Notes: generated from the sequence alone by a model not told the origin. Counted from the first letter of the stretch, positions 25,507-34,361 are shown. The stretch is 64,000 nt of DNA from Burkholderia sp. Ax-1719 (GCF_011753055.1 NZ_VWWJ01000007.1:186001-250000), one strand, 5' to 3'. Numbers and translations: made by a program.

Positions 25507-26967
25507 ATGTCTTTTGCCTCACTTGGCCTGATCGAACCCTTGCTGCGTAATTTGCAGGATCTCAATTACCAGACACCTACGCCGGTGCAGGCCAAGGCGA
25601 TCCCGGCTGTGCTCAGCAGCAAGGACGTGATGGCTGCGGCGCAGACCGGCACCGGTAAAACGGCGGGTTTTGCGCTGCCGCTGCTTCAGCGGCTGGTGCA
25701 ACACGGCCCGGCTGTATCCAGCAACCGCGCGCGCGTGCTGGTGCTGGTGCCCACGCGCGAGCTGGCCGAGCAGGTTCTGCAAAGCTTCGTCGAATACGGC
25801 AAAGGCCTCGATTTGCGGTTTCTGGCCGCGTACGGCGGTGTGAGCATCAACCCGCAGATGATGAAACTGCGCAAAGGCGTGGACGTGCTCGTGGCCACGC
25901 CAGGCCGTCTGCTGGACCTCAACCGCCAGAACGCCGTGCAATTCGATCAGGTACAAACGCTGGTGCTGGATGAAGCCGACCGCATGCTGGACCTAGGCTT
26001 CTCGCGCGAACTCAACGCCGTCTTCGCGGCCTTGCCCACGCAGCGCCAGACCCTGCTGTTCTCCGCCACGTTCACTGACGATATCCGCACCATGGCAGCG
26101 GGCATTCTGCGCAGCCCGGTCAATATCAGTGTCAGCCCGCCCAACACCACGGCCAGCAAGATCAAGCAGTGGGTGGTGACGGTGGACAAGAAGAACAAGC
26201 CCGATCTCTTCATGCACCTCGTGGCCGAGAACAACTGGGAGCACGCGCTGGTGTTCGTCAAAACCCGCACCGGCGTGGATTATCTGGCAGCCATGCTGGA
26301 TGACGCGGGCTATTCGGTCGACACCATTCATGGCGACAAACCGCAACCGGCGCGGCTGCGCGCGCTGGAGCGCTTCAAGACGGGCGAAGTGAATATGCTG
26401 GTCGCCACCGACGTGGCCGCGCGCGGCCTCGATATCGACGACCTGCCGCTGGTGATCAATGTCGATCTGCCGATCGTCGCGCAAGACTATGTGCACCGGA
26501 TTGGCCGTACCGGCCGCGCAGGCGCCAGCGGCGTCGCCGTGTCCCTCGTATGCGCCGACGAAGCGCCGCTGCTGGCCGCAATCGAAGCGCTGATCCAGAA
26601 AACGCTGCCCCGCGAAGAAGAGCCGGGTTTCGAAGCGGAACATCGCGTGCCGCAAACCAGCGCGGCGGGCGAACTGATCAAGAAACCCAAAAAGCCCAAG
26701 AAGCCCAAAGTGCCGCAAGCTGGGCCCGCCGTGAAACAGGCGTCTGGCCAGAAACCGCGCCCGCAGGGCGGCGAAAGCAAACGCAAGCCTGCAGCGCAGC
26801 CGCAGCGCACCGCTGCGCCGGAAAAAAGCGTAAATCCGTCTGGCATCCAGTTGACCAGCACCAACCCTTTCAGCACGCAGAAGCCCCGCAGCAAACCCGC
26901 CAGCAAGCCTGCCGCAGGTTCACGCAAGCCGGCGGCCAGGTCCGCGGGCGGCCGCGGCAAACGCTAA
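25507..26967 (+). CDS. rhlE: DEAD-box ATP-dependent RNA helicase RhlE
   Basis: A 486-residue RNA helicase that remodels RNA in ribosome assembly and mRNA decay. All motifs are present: Q (YQTPTPVQ), I (AQTGTGKT), Ia (PTRELAEQ), Ib (TPGRLLD), II (LDEADRMLDLGF), III (SAT), V (ATDVAARGLDI) and VI (HRIGRTGRAG). From about residue 385 the C terminus is a low-complexity basic tail rich in Lys, Pro, Ala and Gln (KKPKKPKKPK and similar), as in RhlE proteins. It starts at ATG 25507 and is convergent with the LuxR-HTH gene. Confidence 0.95.
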   Translation: MSFASLGLIEPLLRNLQDLNYQTPTPVQAKAIPAVLSSKDVMAAAQTGTGKTAGFALPLLQRLVQHGPAVSSNRARVLVLVPTRELAEQVLQSFVEYGKGLDLRFLAAYGGVSINPQMMKLRKGVDVLVATPGRLLDLNRQNAVQFDQVQTLVLDEADRMLDLGFSRELNAVFAALPTQRQTLLFSATFTDDIRTMAAGILRSPVNISVSPPNTTASKIKQWVVTVDKKNKPDLFMHLVAENNWEHALVFVKTRTGVDYLAAMLDDAGYSVDTIHGDKPQPARLRALERFKTGEVNMLVATDVAARGLDIDDLPLVINVDLPIVAQDYVHRIGRTGRAGASGVAVSLVCADEAPLLAAIEALIQKTLPREEEPGFEAEHRVPQTSAAGELIKKPKKPKKPKVPQAGPAVKQASGQKPRPQGGESKRKPAAQPQRTAAPEKSVNPSGIQLTSTNPFSTQKPRSKPASKPAAGSRKPAARSAGGRGKR

Positions 26968-27005
26968 CCCATACGCTCGTCCAGACGCGCATCCAGACGC
27001 TGCCC

Positions 27006-28490
27006 CTACAGCAGCCCCAACGCCGAGGCCTTCAAGGTCGCGGCCGCGCGCGTCGAGCATTCGAGCTTGCGGAATACGCTTTCCACATGGGTGCGCACGG
27101 TGCTCGGGCTCAGTTCGAGTTCGCGCGCCGCTTCCTTGTTGCTCGCGCCCCGGCTGATCGAACGCAGCACGTCGATTTCGCGCGCGGAAAGCCGGATCGC
27201 CTGCTGCCTGGCCTTGATGCGCGCGCCGCGTAAAGGTGTATCGCGCGCGTCGATCAACGCGTCCACGACCGAGCCGTCGAAGCGACCTTCGCTCACCTCC
27301 GTGCGCAAAAGTGCGGCGACTTCGGCGGCTGGCAGCGCATCGCGCCACGGCCGCTTCTCGCCCAGCGCGACGAACGCCACCGCGGCGCTCAGCACACGCG
27401 CTTCGAGCGACAAGGCCGGGCCGCCCACACCGCGAAAATAGCCGGAACCATCAAGGCGTTCGTACGCATAAGAGGCCAGTTCCGCGGCCTGGGCCAGCGA
27501 GCCGGTTTGCTTGCCGGCGCGCGCGGTCCAGTAGGGAACGAGCCGCACCTGCTCCCATTCGGCGGCGGACAGCCGCCCCGGCGAATTCCAGACACCGTTC
27601 GGCACAGCGGCGCGGCCGATACCGTGAACCAGCGCTGCCGCATAAAGACGCGCTTCGCACGCTTCGTCGACACCGAGCCGCGCGCCGCACGCCGCCGCGG
27701 CACGCGCAACCGCGCGGGAATAGCCGGTCATCCACGGCAGCTTCAGATCGATCACATCGCCGATCAGTTCTGTCGACGTGGTCTCCTGCATCTGCGGCGT
27801 CTGGATCGATTCGTCGAGTGCGGCGGGCTCTCGCGTTGCCAGCGCCTCCAGCCAGTGCGCCGCCTGGGCGGGTACGAGCGTCGCCAGTTCCGCCGGATAA
27901 CGCGTACCGGCCTGGGCAGCGATCAGGCCAAGCGCACGTGGCAGGCCATAAACGCGGCTGAAAATCTCCAGGTCACCCGCCAGCGTGACCACGTACACCG
28001 CACGCGGCACCGCCGCACCGGCGAGGCCGTCGGGCATGCCGGTGCCGTCCCACGCTTCGAAGATATGGCGCAAGGCCGCTTCGGTATCAGCGGTCAGTTG
28101 CAGGATGCGCGCGACTTCTCCCGAGACCTCGCAGTGGATCTGCGCGAGCGGACGCATCGCGCCTTTGACGCCGTTCGGATCGACCGTCTTCGCCCAGTCC
28201 TGACGCTGCGCCAGCATCGCCTCTCGACCGGCCACGTCGTCGCCGAGCATGTCGGCGAATCCCCCCGCGTTGGCAGTGCAGCCCGACCACCTCAACAAGG
28301 CCGCCTGCGCCGACGTTGCGGCGAGCACATCGCCCTCGCCGGTGGCGCGAGCGAGCTGGCCGGCCAGCCAGGCCGTGCGCAGCGAATGGTCGGTTGGCTG
28401 CCCCATGCTGAGGTCGCCAACGAAGGCGAGCGCCCGGATGGCGTCGTATGCGCGAACCTCCGCGCGTTCACCTGATGCGTTTTCGTTCAC
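27006..28490 (-). CDS. Tandem degenerate HD-GYP-like protein with LuxR-type HTH
   Basis: A 494-residue probable transcription factor. Two related halves each keep the later HD-GYP landmarks: residues about 20-190 (QPTDHSLRTAWLAGQLA and FEAWDGTGMPDGLAG) and 235-410 (LYAAALVHGIGRAAVPNG and YERLDGSGYFRGVGG). In neither half is the catalytic His-Asp pair intact: the second has His-Gly, the first RWSGCTANAGG. Phosphodiesterase activity is therefore doubtful. A LuxR HTH closes the protein (LSAREIDVLRSISRGASNKEAARELELSPSTVRTHV). It may sense a nucleotide or other ligand and bind DNA. It is a single gene, divergent from the cytochrome b gene. Confidence 0.85.
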   Translation of the reverse strand: MNENASGERAEVRAYDAIRALAFVGDLSMGQPTDHSLRTAWLAGQLARATGEGDVLAATSAQAALLRWSGCTANAGGFADMLGDDVAGREAMLAQRQDWAKTVDPNGVKGAMRPLAQIHCEVSGEVARILQLTADTEAALRHIFEAWDGTGMPDGLAGAAVPRAVYVVTLAGDLEIFSRVYGLPRALGLIAAQAGTRYPAELATLVPAQAAHWLEALATREPAALDESIQTPQMQETTSTELIGDVIDLKLPWMTGYSRAVARAAAACGARLGVDEACEARLYAAALVHGIGRAAVPNGVWNSPGRLSAAEWEQVRLVPYWTARAGKQTGSLAQAAELASYAYERLDGSGYFRGVGGPALSLEARVLSAAVAFVALGEKRPWRDALPAAEVAALLRTEVSEGRFDGSVVDALIDARDTPLRGARIKARQQAIRLSAREIDVLRSISRGASNKEAARELELSPSTVRTHVESVFRKLECSTRAAATLKASALGLL

Positions 28491-28713
28491 TGATCCACCG
28501 ATACATCGCGATCGTCACATAGCCCGCGACTATAGCGCAGCGAGCCTCGCCGGGTCGGTCATTTGACCGATACCGATACGGCCCCGTCACTGCGATCCTT
28601 CTCTCCACGTCAACGCCGGCCAGAGCATCCAGTCCAGGCGTGAATCATTGGCCAGCGAGCCGCCCGGCTTGCCAGCCGTTGCCGCAATGACTGCCGCTAC
28701 GAAGGAAACCGCC

Positions 28714-29307
28714 TTGAAACGCACCACGATACATCCCGCCTGGGTCCGCATTTTTCACTGGGTCAACGCCGCGGCCGTGATTGCCATGTGCCTGAGCGGC
28801 TGGCAGGTGTACGACGCATCGCCGGTCTTCAAGTCTCTCACCATTCCGGCGTCCGTCACGCTGGGTGGCTGGCTGGGCGGTGCACTGCTCTGGCACTTCG
28901 CGGTGATGTGGGTGCTGGTTGCCAACTTTCTCGCTTACCTGGCACTGGGCGTCGCGACGGGGCGGCTGCGCACGAAGCTCTTTCCCATCAGCGTCCGCGC
29001 CATCGTTACGGATCTGGTTGCGGCGCTGCGCGGCAGGCTCGCTCACGCCGACTTCAGCCATTACAACGCGGTGCAGAAGTTTGCGTATCTCGTCGTCATC
29101 GCCGATATCGCGCTGCTGGTGCTCTCCGGTCTGGCGATCTGGAAGCCGGTGCAGTTCCCCCTGCTCTGTGCACTGATGGGCGGTTTCGACAATGCCCGCG
29201 TCGTTCACTTCGTCGCCATGAGCGTGGTGGTGGGCTTTTTTGCGGTGCACGTCGTGATGGTCGCGCTCGTTCCTCGCTCCCTGCTCACCATGATCCGAGG
29301 CCAATAA
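28714..29307 (+). CDS. Membrane cytochrome b561-type subunit
   Basis: A 197-residue diheme cytochrome b of the Ni-hydrogenase/formate-dehydrogenase type, with four to five helices. Candidate heme ligands are the His residues in HPAWVRIFHWVNA, ALLWHFAVMW, ARVVHFVAM and AVHVVMVAL. I chose TTG 28714 (MKRTTIHPAWVRIF) because AAGGAAACC precedes it at ideal spacing; ATG 28687 is an alternative. The next gene starts 2 bp after its stop and encodes a molybdopterin enzyme. The pair resembles MsrPQ/YedYZ, with this subunit passing electrons from quinol to the exported enzyme. Confidence 0.88.
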   Translation: MKRTTIHPAWVRIFHWVNAAAVIAMCLSGWQVYDASPVFKSLTIPASVTLGGWLGGALLWHFAVMWVLVANFLAYLALGVATGRLRTKLFPISVRAIVTDLVAALRGRLAHADFSHYNAVQKFAYLVVIADIALLVLSGLAIWKPVQFPLLCALMGGFDNARVVHFVAMSVVVGFFAVHVVMVALVPRSLLTMIRGQ

Positions 29308-29309
29308 TC

Positions 29310-30101
29310 ATGAATAGTCCGAAACATCACCGCAAACCCGATCCAGCCTTGAATCTCGACGCGCAATCCATCATCAAGGACGCGCGCAAGGAACTCCAGT
29401 CGCCGCAGCGCCGTTTGCTCGGCAAGCGCATTCTCACGCTGGGCGGCCTGATGCTGCTTTCGGGTTGCGACCTCACGAACGATAAATCGGTCAATACGCT
29501 GCTGCGCCGCATGTCGTCGTTCAACGACGACGCTCAGGCGCTGCTATTCGATCCGCGCAAGCTCGCGCCGACGTATCCGGATTCGATGATCACGCGGCCC
29601 TTCCCCTTCAACGCGTATTACGACATCGATCAGGTGCCGGAAGTCGACGCGCAGAACTACCGGCTCGAACTCAGCGGCCTGGTGAAAGGCAAACGCATCT
29701 GGACGCTCGAAGAACTGCATCGGCTGCGTCAGGAGAGTCAGGTCACACGGCATATCTGCATCGAAGGCTGGAGTGCGATCGGCAAGTGGGGCGGCGTGCG
29801 ATTCGCCGACTTCCTTTCGCTGGCCGGCGCGGATACCACGGCAAAGTATGTGGCCCTGCATTGCGCGGACAACTACTGGACGAGCATCGACATGCCCACC
29901 GCGCTCCATCCGCAGACGCAACTCACGCTCACCTATGACGGCGGCATCCTGCCCGCGAAATACGGCTTCCCGATGAAGCTGCGCATTCCCACCAAGCTCG
30001 GATACAAGAATCCGAAACACATCGTCGCCATTTCGGTAACCAACACGTTCCCCGGCGGTTATTGGGAGAACCAGGGATACAACTGGTTTGGCGGCTCGTG
30101 A
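29310..30101 (+). CDS. Molybdopterin-dependent oxidoreductase, Tat-type signal with lipobox
   Basis: A 263-residue enzyme of the sulfite-oxidase/YedY superfamily. The Mo-binding Cys stands in RHICIEGWSAIGKWGGVRF, with HCADNYWTSIDMPTALHPQT and YGFPMKLRIPTKLGYKNPK as further family blocks. The N terminus shows a twin-arginine stretch (SPQRRLLGKRI), a hydrophobic run and a lipobox (LLSGC). It is probably exported folded by Tat and anchored as a lipoprotein. It is translated with the cytochrome b partner (2-bp gap). The physiological substrate, perhaps an oxidised sulfur or nitrogen compound, cannot be read from sequence. Confidence 0.9.
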   Translation: MNSPKHHRKPDPALNLDAQSIIKDARKELQSPQRRLLGKRILTLGGLMLLSGCDLTNDKSVNTLLRRMSSFNDDAQALLFDPRKLAPTYPDSMITRPFPFNAYYDIDQVPEVDAQNYRLELSGLVKGKRIWTLEELHRLRQESQVTRHICIEGWSAIGKWGGVRFADFLSLAGADTTAKYVALHCADNYWTSIDMPTALHPQTQLTLTYDGGILPAKYGFPMKLRIPTKLGYKNPKHIVAISVTNTFPGGYWENQGYNWFGGS

Positions 30102-30183
30102 GCCACAGACCTTGATTGTTGATCGCGAATTGCAATCGCACTGGCGACGAATCCTTAACTGCCACTCACCCAACGGAGCACTC

Positions 30184-30810
30184 ATGTCCACCCGACTCAA
30201 ACTCGCCGTTTCCGCCCTTTCCTTCACTGCGGCCTTGACGTTCGCCAGTGCCGCATTCGCGCAGTCTTCCGCGGGCAAACCCGAGCGGATTCGCGGCGAG
30301 ATCGTCTCGCTCTCCGGCAACACCCTGAAAGTCCACCGCCGCAGCGGCGAAACCGTCACCATCGACGTCGACGACAAAGCCGGCGTGAACGCGGTCAAAA
30401 ACATCCAGCTCGCCGATATCAAACCCGGTTCGTACGTTGGTGCGGCAGCGGCGCCGGGCCCCGACGGCAAGTTGCAGGCGAAGGAAGTCCTGGTCTTCCC
30501 GGAAGCCGCCCGCGGCACGGGTGAAGGCCATTACGCGTGGGATCTCGGTGCGAACAGCACGATGACGAATGCCAACGTCGATACGGTCGTGCAAGGCACC
30601 AGCGGCCGCGATCTCAAGCTCTCGTACAAGGGCGGCAGCAACACGATCAACGTGCCGCCCAATGCGCCCGTCGTGACACTCATTCCGGCCACGCGCGCTG
30701 AGCTAACGGCAGGCAAGAAGGTCTTCGTGGTCGCTACGCCCGCCAGGGATGGCGCTTACGACGGGCATCTGATCGTGGTGGAGAAGGACGGCGTTGCGCC
30801 GCCGATGTAA
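30184..30810 (+). CDS. Secreted protein of unknown function (DUF5666-like fold)
   Basis: A 208-residue periplasmic protein. Signal peptide: LKLAVSALSFTAALTFASAAFA then Q. The mature part has two beta-rich repeats resembling OB-fold DUF5666 domains: IRGEIVSLSGNTLKVHRRSGETVTIDVDD with IKPGSYVGAAAAPGPDGKLQA, then DTVVQGTSGRDLKLSYKGGSNTINV with LTAGKKVFVVA. It starts 82 bp after the molybdoenzyme stop with AACGGAGCACTC as ribosome site, so it may belong to the same operon and accompany that system. No function is assigned. Confidence 0.8.
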   Translation: MSTRLKLAVSALSFTAALTFASAAFAQSSAGKPERIRGEIVSLSGNTLKVHRRSGETVTIDVDDKAGVNAVKNIQLADIKPGSYVGAAAAPGPDGKLQAKEVLVFPEAARGTGEGHYAWDLGANSTMTNANVDTVVQGTSGRDLKLSYKGGSNTINVPPNAPVVTLIPATRAELTAGKKVFVVATPARDGAYDGHLIVVEKDGVAPPM

Positions 30811-30820
30811 GGACGCGAGC

Positions 30821-30854
30821 CGGGGGCGATGGCATAGCGACTGCCTAGCCCCCG
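30821..30854. terminator. Hairpin between convergent genes at 30.8 kb
   Basis: CGGGGGC (30821-30827) pairs with GCCCCCG (30848-30854), and inside it GGCA pairs with TGCC. It lies at the 3' ends of the facing genes at 30184-30810 and 30845-31171. There is no T-run; probably a bidirectional end or RNA stabiliser. Confidence 0.5.
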
Positions 30855-31171
30855 TTCAGCAATGCCTGGCACTCCGTTGCAAACCAGTAATCGACCAGGC
30901 GCTGCGCGGCTTGCAGGTCATCCGGGTAGTACGGGTCGTCGTTCCAGGGCGAAGGGTTGTAGCCCGCTTTCCTGAGCGCGGCAAGCTCGCTCTGATGCTC
31001 CGCCATGGTCGGCGGCGCCTGGCTTTTGAGCGCCGCCAGATCGCGGCATTCCGTTGGACTCAGATGTGCCCCGTTTTGCGCACCGTATTGCGGCACGCCG
31101 CCAACTACGCACCCACTCAGCAGGAGCGCTAGCGCAGTGAGCGTCAGACGGCTGGCGAGGACGTTCTCCAT
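30845..31171 (-). CDS. Small lipoprotein (DUF4148-like)
   Basis: A 108-residue predicted lipoprotein. The signal MENVLASRLTLTALALLLSGC carries a clear lipobox (LLSGC). The mature part has SELAALRKAGYNPSPWNDDPYYPDDLQAAQRLVDYW, which resembles the DUF4148 pattern (AGYNP, then YPDDLQAA) common in Burkholderia. The ATG at 31171 follows ACTGGAGGTGCTGT. It comes 50 bp after the ABC ATPase gene on the same strand. Function unknown. Confidence 0.75.
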   Translation of the reverse strand: MENVLASRLTLTALALLLSGCVVGGVPQYGAQNGAHLSPTECRDLAALKSQAPPTMAEHQSELAALRKAGYNPSPWNDDPYYPDDLQAAQRLVDYWFATECQALLNGG

Positions 31172-31221
31172 ACAGCACCTCCAGTAAGGGGCCCTGACGC
31201 ACCAACCAGTCAGGAAAGCCT

Positions 31222-31848
31222 TTACGCAGTATTCGACGCGAGATCGGCAAAACTGACGGTCCTGGCCTCGCACGCGCGTACCAGCGCAAGATCGTGACTT
31301 GAGAAAAAGACCGCGCTGTTCGCGGCCAGCGTCTTGAACAGATCGACCAGAACCGCACGCGCGGGAGCGTCGAGACCATTGGCCGGTTCATCGGCGATGA
31401 TGACGGCAGGCTGGCCGATGGTGGTCGCCGCGAGGAAGAATTTCTTGCGCGTACCGAGCGACATCTGCTCGAATTGCTTCTCCATATGCGGTGCAAGTCC
31501 AAACCGTTCGGCGATATCGAGCGTGCGGGCGTCGACCGTCATACCTTTGGCGGACGCTACGAGTTCGAGAAGCGCCCTGCCGGTCTGGAATGGATAGGCC
31601 ATGCAATCGTCGGGCACGTACGCCAGCGCGGCCTTTGCCTTGAGCGGCGCGCTGCGCAGCGAATGGCCGTCGAGCCAGACTTCGCCTTTGCTCGCATCGA
31701 GCGCGCCCGCGAGAATGCCTAGCAGCGTGGATTTACCACTGCCGTTCTCATCGCACAGCGCTACGCAGCCTGCGCCGCACGCGAAATGAAGTCCTTCGAA
31801 TACGACGTGGTTATCGAAGCGTTTGCCGAGGTTTTCGAATCGGAGCAT
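31222..31848 (-). CDS. ABC transporter ATP-binding protein (CcmA-like)
   Basis: A 208-residue ABC ATPase. Walker A is CDENGSGKSTLLG, with the usual leading Gly replaced by Asp. The signature region reads MSLGTRKKFFLA instead of LSGGQ, and Walker B is AVIIADEPANGLD, followed by the switch His (SSHD). Shortness and the variant signature resemble CcmA-type export ATPases. It starts 11 bp after the membrane-protein gene at 31860, which is probably its permease. The exported substrate is unknown. Confidence 0.88.
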   Translation of the reverse strand: MLRFENLGKRFDNHVVFEGLHFACGAGCVALCDENGSGKSTLLGILAGALDASKGEVWLDGHSLRSAPLKAKAALAYVPDDCMAYPFQTGRALLELVASAKGMTVDARTLDIAERFGLAPHMEKQFEQMSLGTRKKFFLAATTIGQPAVIIADEPANGLDAPARAVLVDLFKTLAANSAVFFSSHDLALVRACEARTVSFADLASNTA

Positions 31849-31859
31849 GGGTCAGTCGA

Positions 31860-33059
31860 TTAAACAAAGCATTGCCAGGCCACCGTGACCCAGACCGCCG
31901 CCGCTATTGTACCGAGCAACGGCGATTGTCCGGGCGCATAGCGTTGCGGCGCATAGAGCACGGCAAGCAATGGCCCGCACGAGCCTACCAGGGCGGCAGC
32001 CGATTCCAGCGACATCGCGTGATGAGCCACCAGTACGAGCGGCACGATGAACATGAACGGCAATGCCAGTGCCGCTACGGTCAGGACGTCGGCCCGCGCA
32101 TTCGCGATTGCCGCAATCGGCAGCGTTTGCATGAAGTGCGATGCACGAAAGTGAGCCGCATGGAGATCGCGATAAAGCGTCGCTGCGATCAAGGCAATGG
32201 CAGCCTGCGCAATCAGCGTCAAGGGAATGGCGCGTGCGTCGAACCCCCAGATCCCCAGCAGAAACCATGTGCCGGTCACGACCGAACCCATCATCAGGCA
32301 TCGCCCTGCTGTGGCTGCCATCTGTGCGCGTACGATGCCGGCCTGCAATCTGGTCCTTGGCGAAAGAGCACGTCGAAGGCACACGCGGATCGACCGCAAT
32401 CCCCGTTGCGTGAATTCGCCCGATAGCGTGGATCGCGCCGCCGGAACTGGTGCGGTATGCACGAGGGCGAATGCGGCGAGGACCAGCCCTATCCCTAAAG
32501 CCCCGATGCCAGGCACACCATCCGCCTCCAGACCGCCGACGAGGAAGACGTTGGCGACGAGCAGCGCAATGGCGTTGATCGCGCCGCTCGACAGTACAGA
32601 CAATTGCCACCCGAGCGTAATCAGGCATAGATCGAGCACGAAGAGGTAGTTGACCGCCTTATGCGGGAGAAAGGCTAGCGCGGAAGCCGCTGCGACCACC
32701 GGCAGCAGCAACGGCGTACTTGCGACGAGCACGACGATCGCGTCAACCGCGCGATGTCGATGCCCGGAGACAGGCAAGGATTTGAGGAAGGCGGCAAACG
32801 GGCCGCCTGTGATCGCGGTGCGCTGCGCCCAGACCCAAAGCACGCCGACGGCTTCGAGAAGATGCACCCAGGCGTATCGCCATTCGACACCATGAGATCG
32901 CGAAAGCACTTCGAGTATCGGCGCGCCCAGCATGCGCGTCTGCGCCAATACCGGCATTGCCGGAAGAAGGAGCAGCATAGACAACGCCAGAGCCTGCCAA
33001 TGTCTGCGCAGCATGCGGGACGTTGCGAAGGCGTACCACCTCAATCGGTCAATCAGCAT
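31860..33059 (-). CDS. Multi-helix membrane protein, probable ABC permease partner
   Basis: A 399-residue polytopic protein with about ten hydrophobic segments (for example LALSMLLLLPAMPVLA, AIVVLVASTPLLLPVVAAASALAFL, GIGALGIGLVLAAFALV, VLTVAALALPFMFIVPLVLVA). It has no motif of a well-known family that I can name. Directly followed by an ABC ATPase gene (11-bp gap), it is best read as the membrane half of a small exporter. The central loop (residues about 200-245) is rich in Arg (RGLRSIRVCLRRALSPRTRL) and should be cytoplasmic. Confidence 0.75.
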   Translation of the reverse strand: MLIDRLRWYAFATSRMLRRHWQALALSMLLLLPAMPVLAQTRMLGAPILEVLSRSHGVEWRYAWVHLLEAVGVLWVWAQRTAITGGPFAAFLKSLPVSGHRHRAVDAIVVLVASTPLLLPVVAAASALAFLPHKAVNYLFVLDLCLITLGWQLSVLSSGAINAIALLVANVFLVGGLEADGVPGIGALGIGLVLAAFALVHTAPVPAARSTLSGEFTQRGLRSIRVCLRRALSPRTRLQAGIVRAQMAATAGRCLMMGSVVTGTWFLLGIWGFDARAIPLTLIAQAAIALIAATLYRDLHAAHFRASHFMQTLPIAAIANARADVLTVAALALPFMFIVPLVLVAHHAMSLESAAALVGSCGPLLAVLYAPQRYAPGQSPLLGTIAAAVWVTVAWQCFV

Positions 33060-33134
33060 GCTTTACAGTTACCTTTAAACGGGAAAAACGCATCAAGTCT
33101 CCTCCCGCTTCACTCGGCAATCGCCGTACGTCAG

Positions 33135-33602
33135 TTAGGCCATTTTTGATTTGAACCAGTTCCTGGACGTCAGCAGAAACAAGCCAGCAACAGTGCCGAC
33201 GGCGATGCTTGTCAGACCCGCGAGACTGCCGTGCCCAGCGGATAAGCCGTTCTCGAACAATTGATAGAGGTTCGTTACGACGAGCAACGTTGTCGAAACA
33301 AGCAGGAGATTTCTCGCCCAGGCTTTCCGCGCCGAAAGCTGCATGACGGTGTATGCGAAGGAGAATAGTCCTGCGCCAAGTAGCGCAAACACCGTGAGCG
33401 CCGCCTCTACTTCTGGAAAAGTATTGAGAGGTGGAACGCCAATTTGAAAACCGACGCGAATGACGACAACCAGAATTGCAACCCAATAGATCGCGATTGC
33501 TAAGCGCACCCGTTTAGGAGCATCACTACCCGGGAAAAAGATCAATTTAATCACCTCTCCCACAGTTACCGCCATCGACTCCGGGAACAGCTTTTCGATC
33601 AT
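33135..33602 (-). CDS. Four-helix membrane protein of unknown function
   Basis: A 155-residue membrane protein with four predicted helices (VRLAIAIYWVAILVVVIRVGF, VFALLGAGLFSFAYTVMQL, NLLLVSTTLLVVTNLYQLF, LAGLTSIAVGTVAGLFLL) and a short basic tail. I recognise no family. It lies 75 bp upstream of the exporter genes on the same strand and may be co-transcribed with them. Base composition here is less GC-rich than in the flanks, so the stretch from about 33.1 to 34.3 kb could be acquired. Confidence 0.65.
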   Translation of the reverse strand: MIEKLFPESMAVTVGEVIKLIFFPGSDAPKRVRLAIAIYWVAILVVVIRVGFQIGVPPLNTFPEVEAALTVFALLGAGLFSFAYTVMQLSARKAWARNLLLVSTTLLVVTNLYQLFENGLSAGHGSLAGLTSIAVGTVAGLFLLTSRNWFKSKMA

Positions 33603-33860
33603 AGTTCTCTTTACGGAGTTCCTCTAGCAAGACGTGCCGATAGAGTGAAGCAAACGTTTTCTTATGCGCTCTACATGGCTCTTTGTGGAGCGGCAACTTA
33701 TGCCAGGAAGCCGTGCGCGCCCGATGCAACACGCATGGTTCGTACTACCCGCAATATCTGATTATCCAACGATGCCAATTTATCCGTCGACATCTTCTAG
33801 AGAACTACGCAAAATACACAGGCAGCTTCAGCATCTATCGCGCCTTTAAAACGAGAAAAT

Positions 33861-34250
33861 ATGGAAACCGATTGGAAGTTGGTACGCGACGTGTTAAACG
33901 CAGTTATCGACAGCTGCGAGGGGCTAGAACGTATCGGGTATTCTGAGGCAGACCGGGGGCGGACCGTAGAAGTCAACGGCCGACAGGTAAGCGTTCAGGA
34001 TTTTCTGGTGAGTGCCTGGACATTGCCCGAAAACGCCCGCTACACAATAATTCGCGAGCGGCACAAAATGGGCGCCGACAATCCCTATGTTCCAGAGTCT
34101 GCACGAATGCTTCTTGCGGTATCTGCCGCGTGCGCGGAACTCATCGGAGCGGGGAAGGAGCCACCAGGTGGAACTTCAATCCAGGAACTGGCAAGTTGGT
34201 ATCGAACTCATTTCGATCCGCACGTCCAGCGCGCAATTGCCGCGCAATAG
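33861..34250 (+). CDS. Hypothetical cytoplasmic protein
   Basis: A 129-residue soluble protein I do not recognise, mostly helical by composition (METDWKLVRDVLNAVIDSCEGLERIGYSEADRG, ESARMLLAVSAACAELIGAG). It has Cys residues but no metal motif. The region resembles small immunity-like or polymorphic-system accessory proteins in layout only, with no toxin gene nearby. The ribosome site is weak (AACGAGAAAAT). It is divergent from the four-helix protein, with 258 bp between them holding AT-rich sequence and no gene I can support. Confidence 0.55.
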   Translation: METDWKLVRDVLNAVIDSCEGLERIGYSEADRGRTVEVNGRQVSVQDFLVSAWTLPENARYTIIRERHKMGADNPYVPESARMLLAVSAACAELIGAGKEPPGGTSIQELASWYRTHFDPHVQRAIAAQ

Positions 34251-34304
34251 CGCGTAGGGCTTTTATAAAGGCTATTCACGACGCCTGAAGAAAGTGGTCT
34301 CACG

Positions 34305-34345
34305 GTATCGCAACGGCACGCCCCCTCCGCGTGCCACCGCGATAC
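34305..34345. terminator. Long two-part hairpin between convergent genes
   Basis: GTATCGC and GGCACGC pair with GCGTGCC and GCGATAC across a 3x3 internal loop (AAC/ACC) and a 7-base apical loop (CCCCTCC). It lies between the stops of the 129-residue gene and the TonB receptor. No T-run; it may act as a transcription end or RNA stabiliser. Confidence 0.55.
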
Positions 34346-34361
34346 TCATACATCCCTCGCC

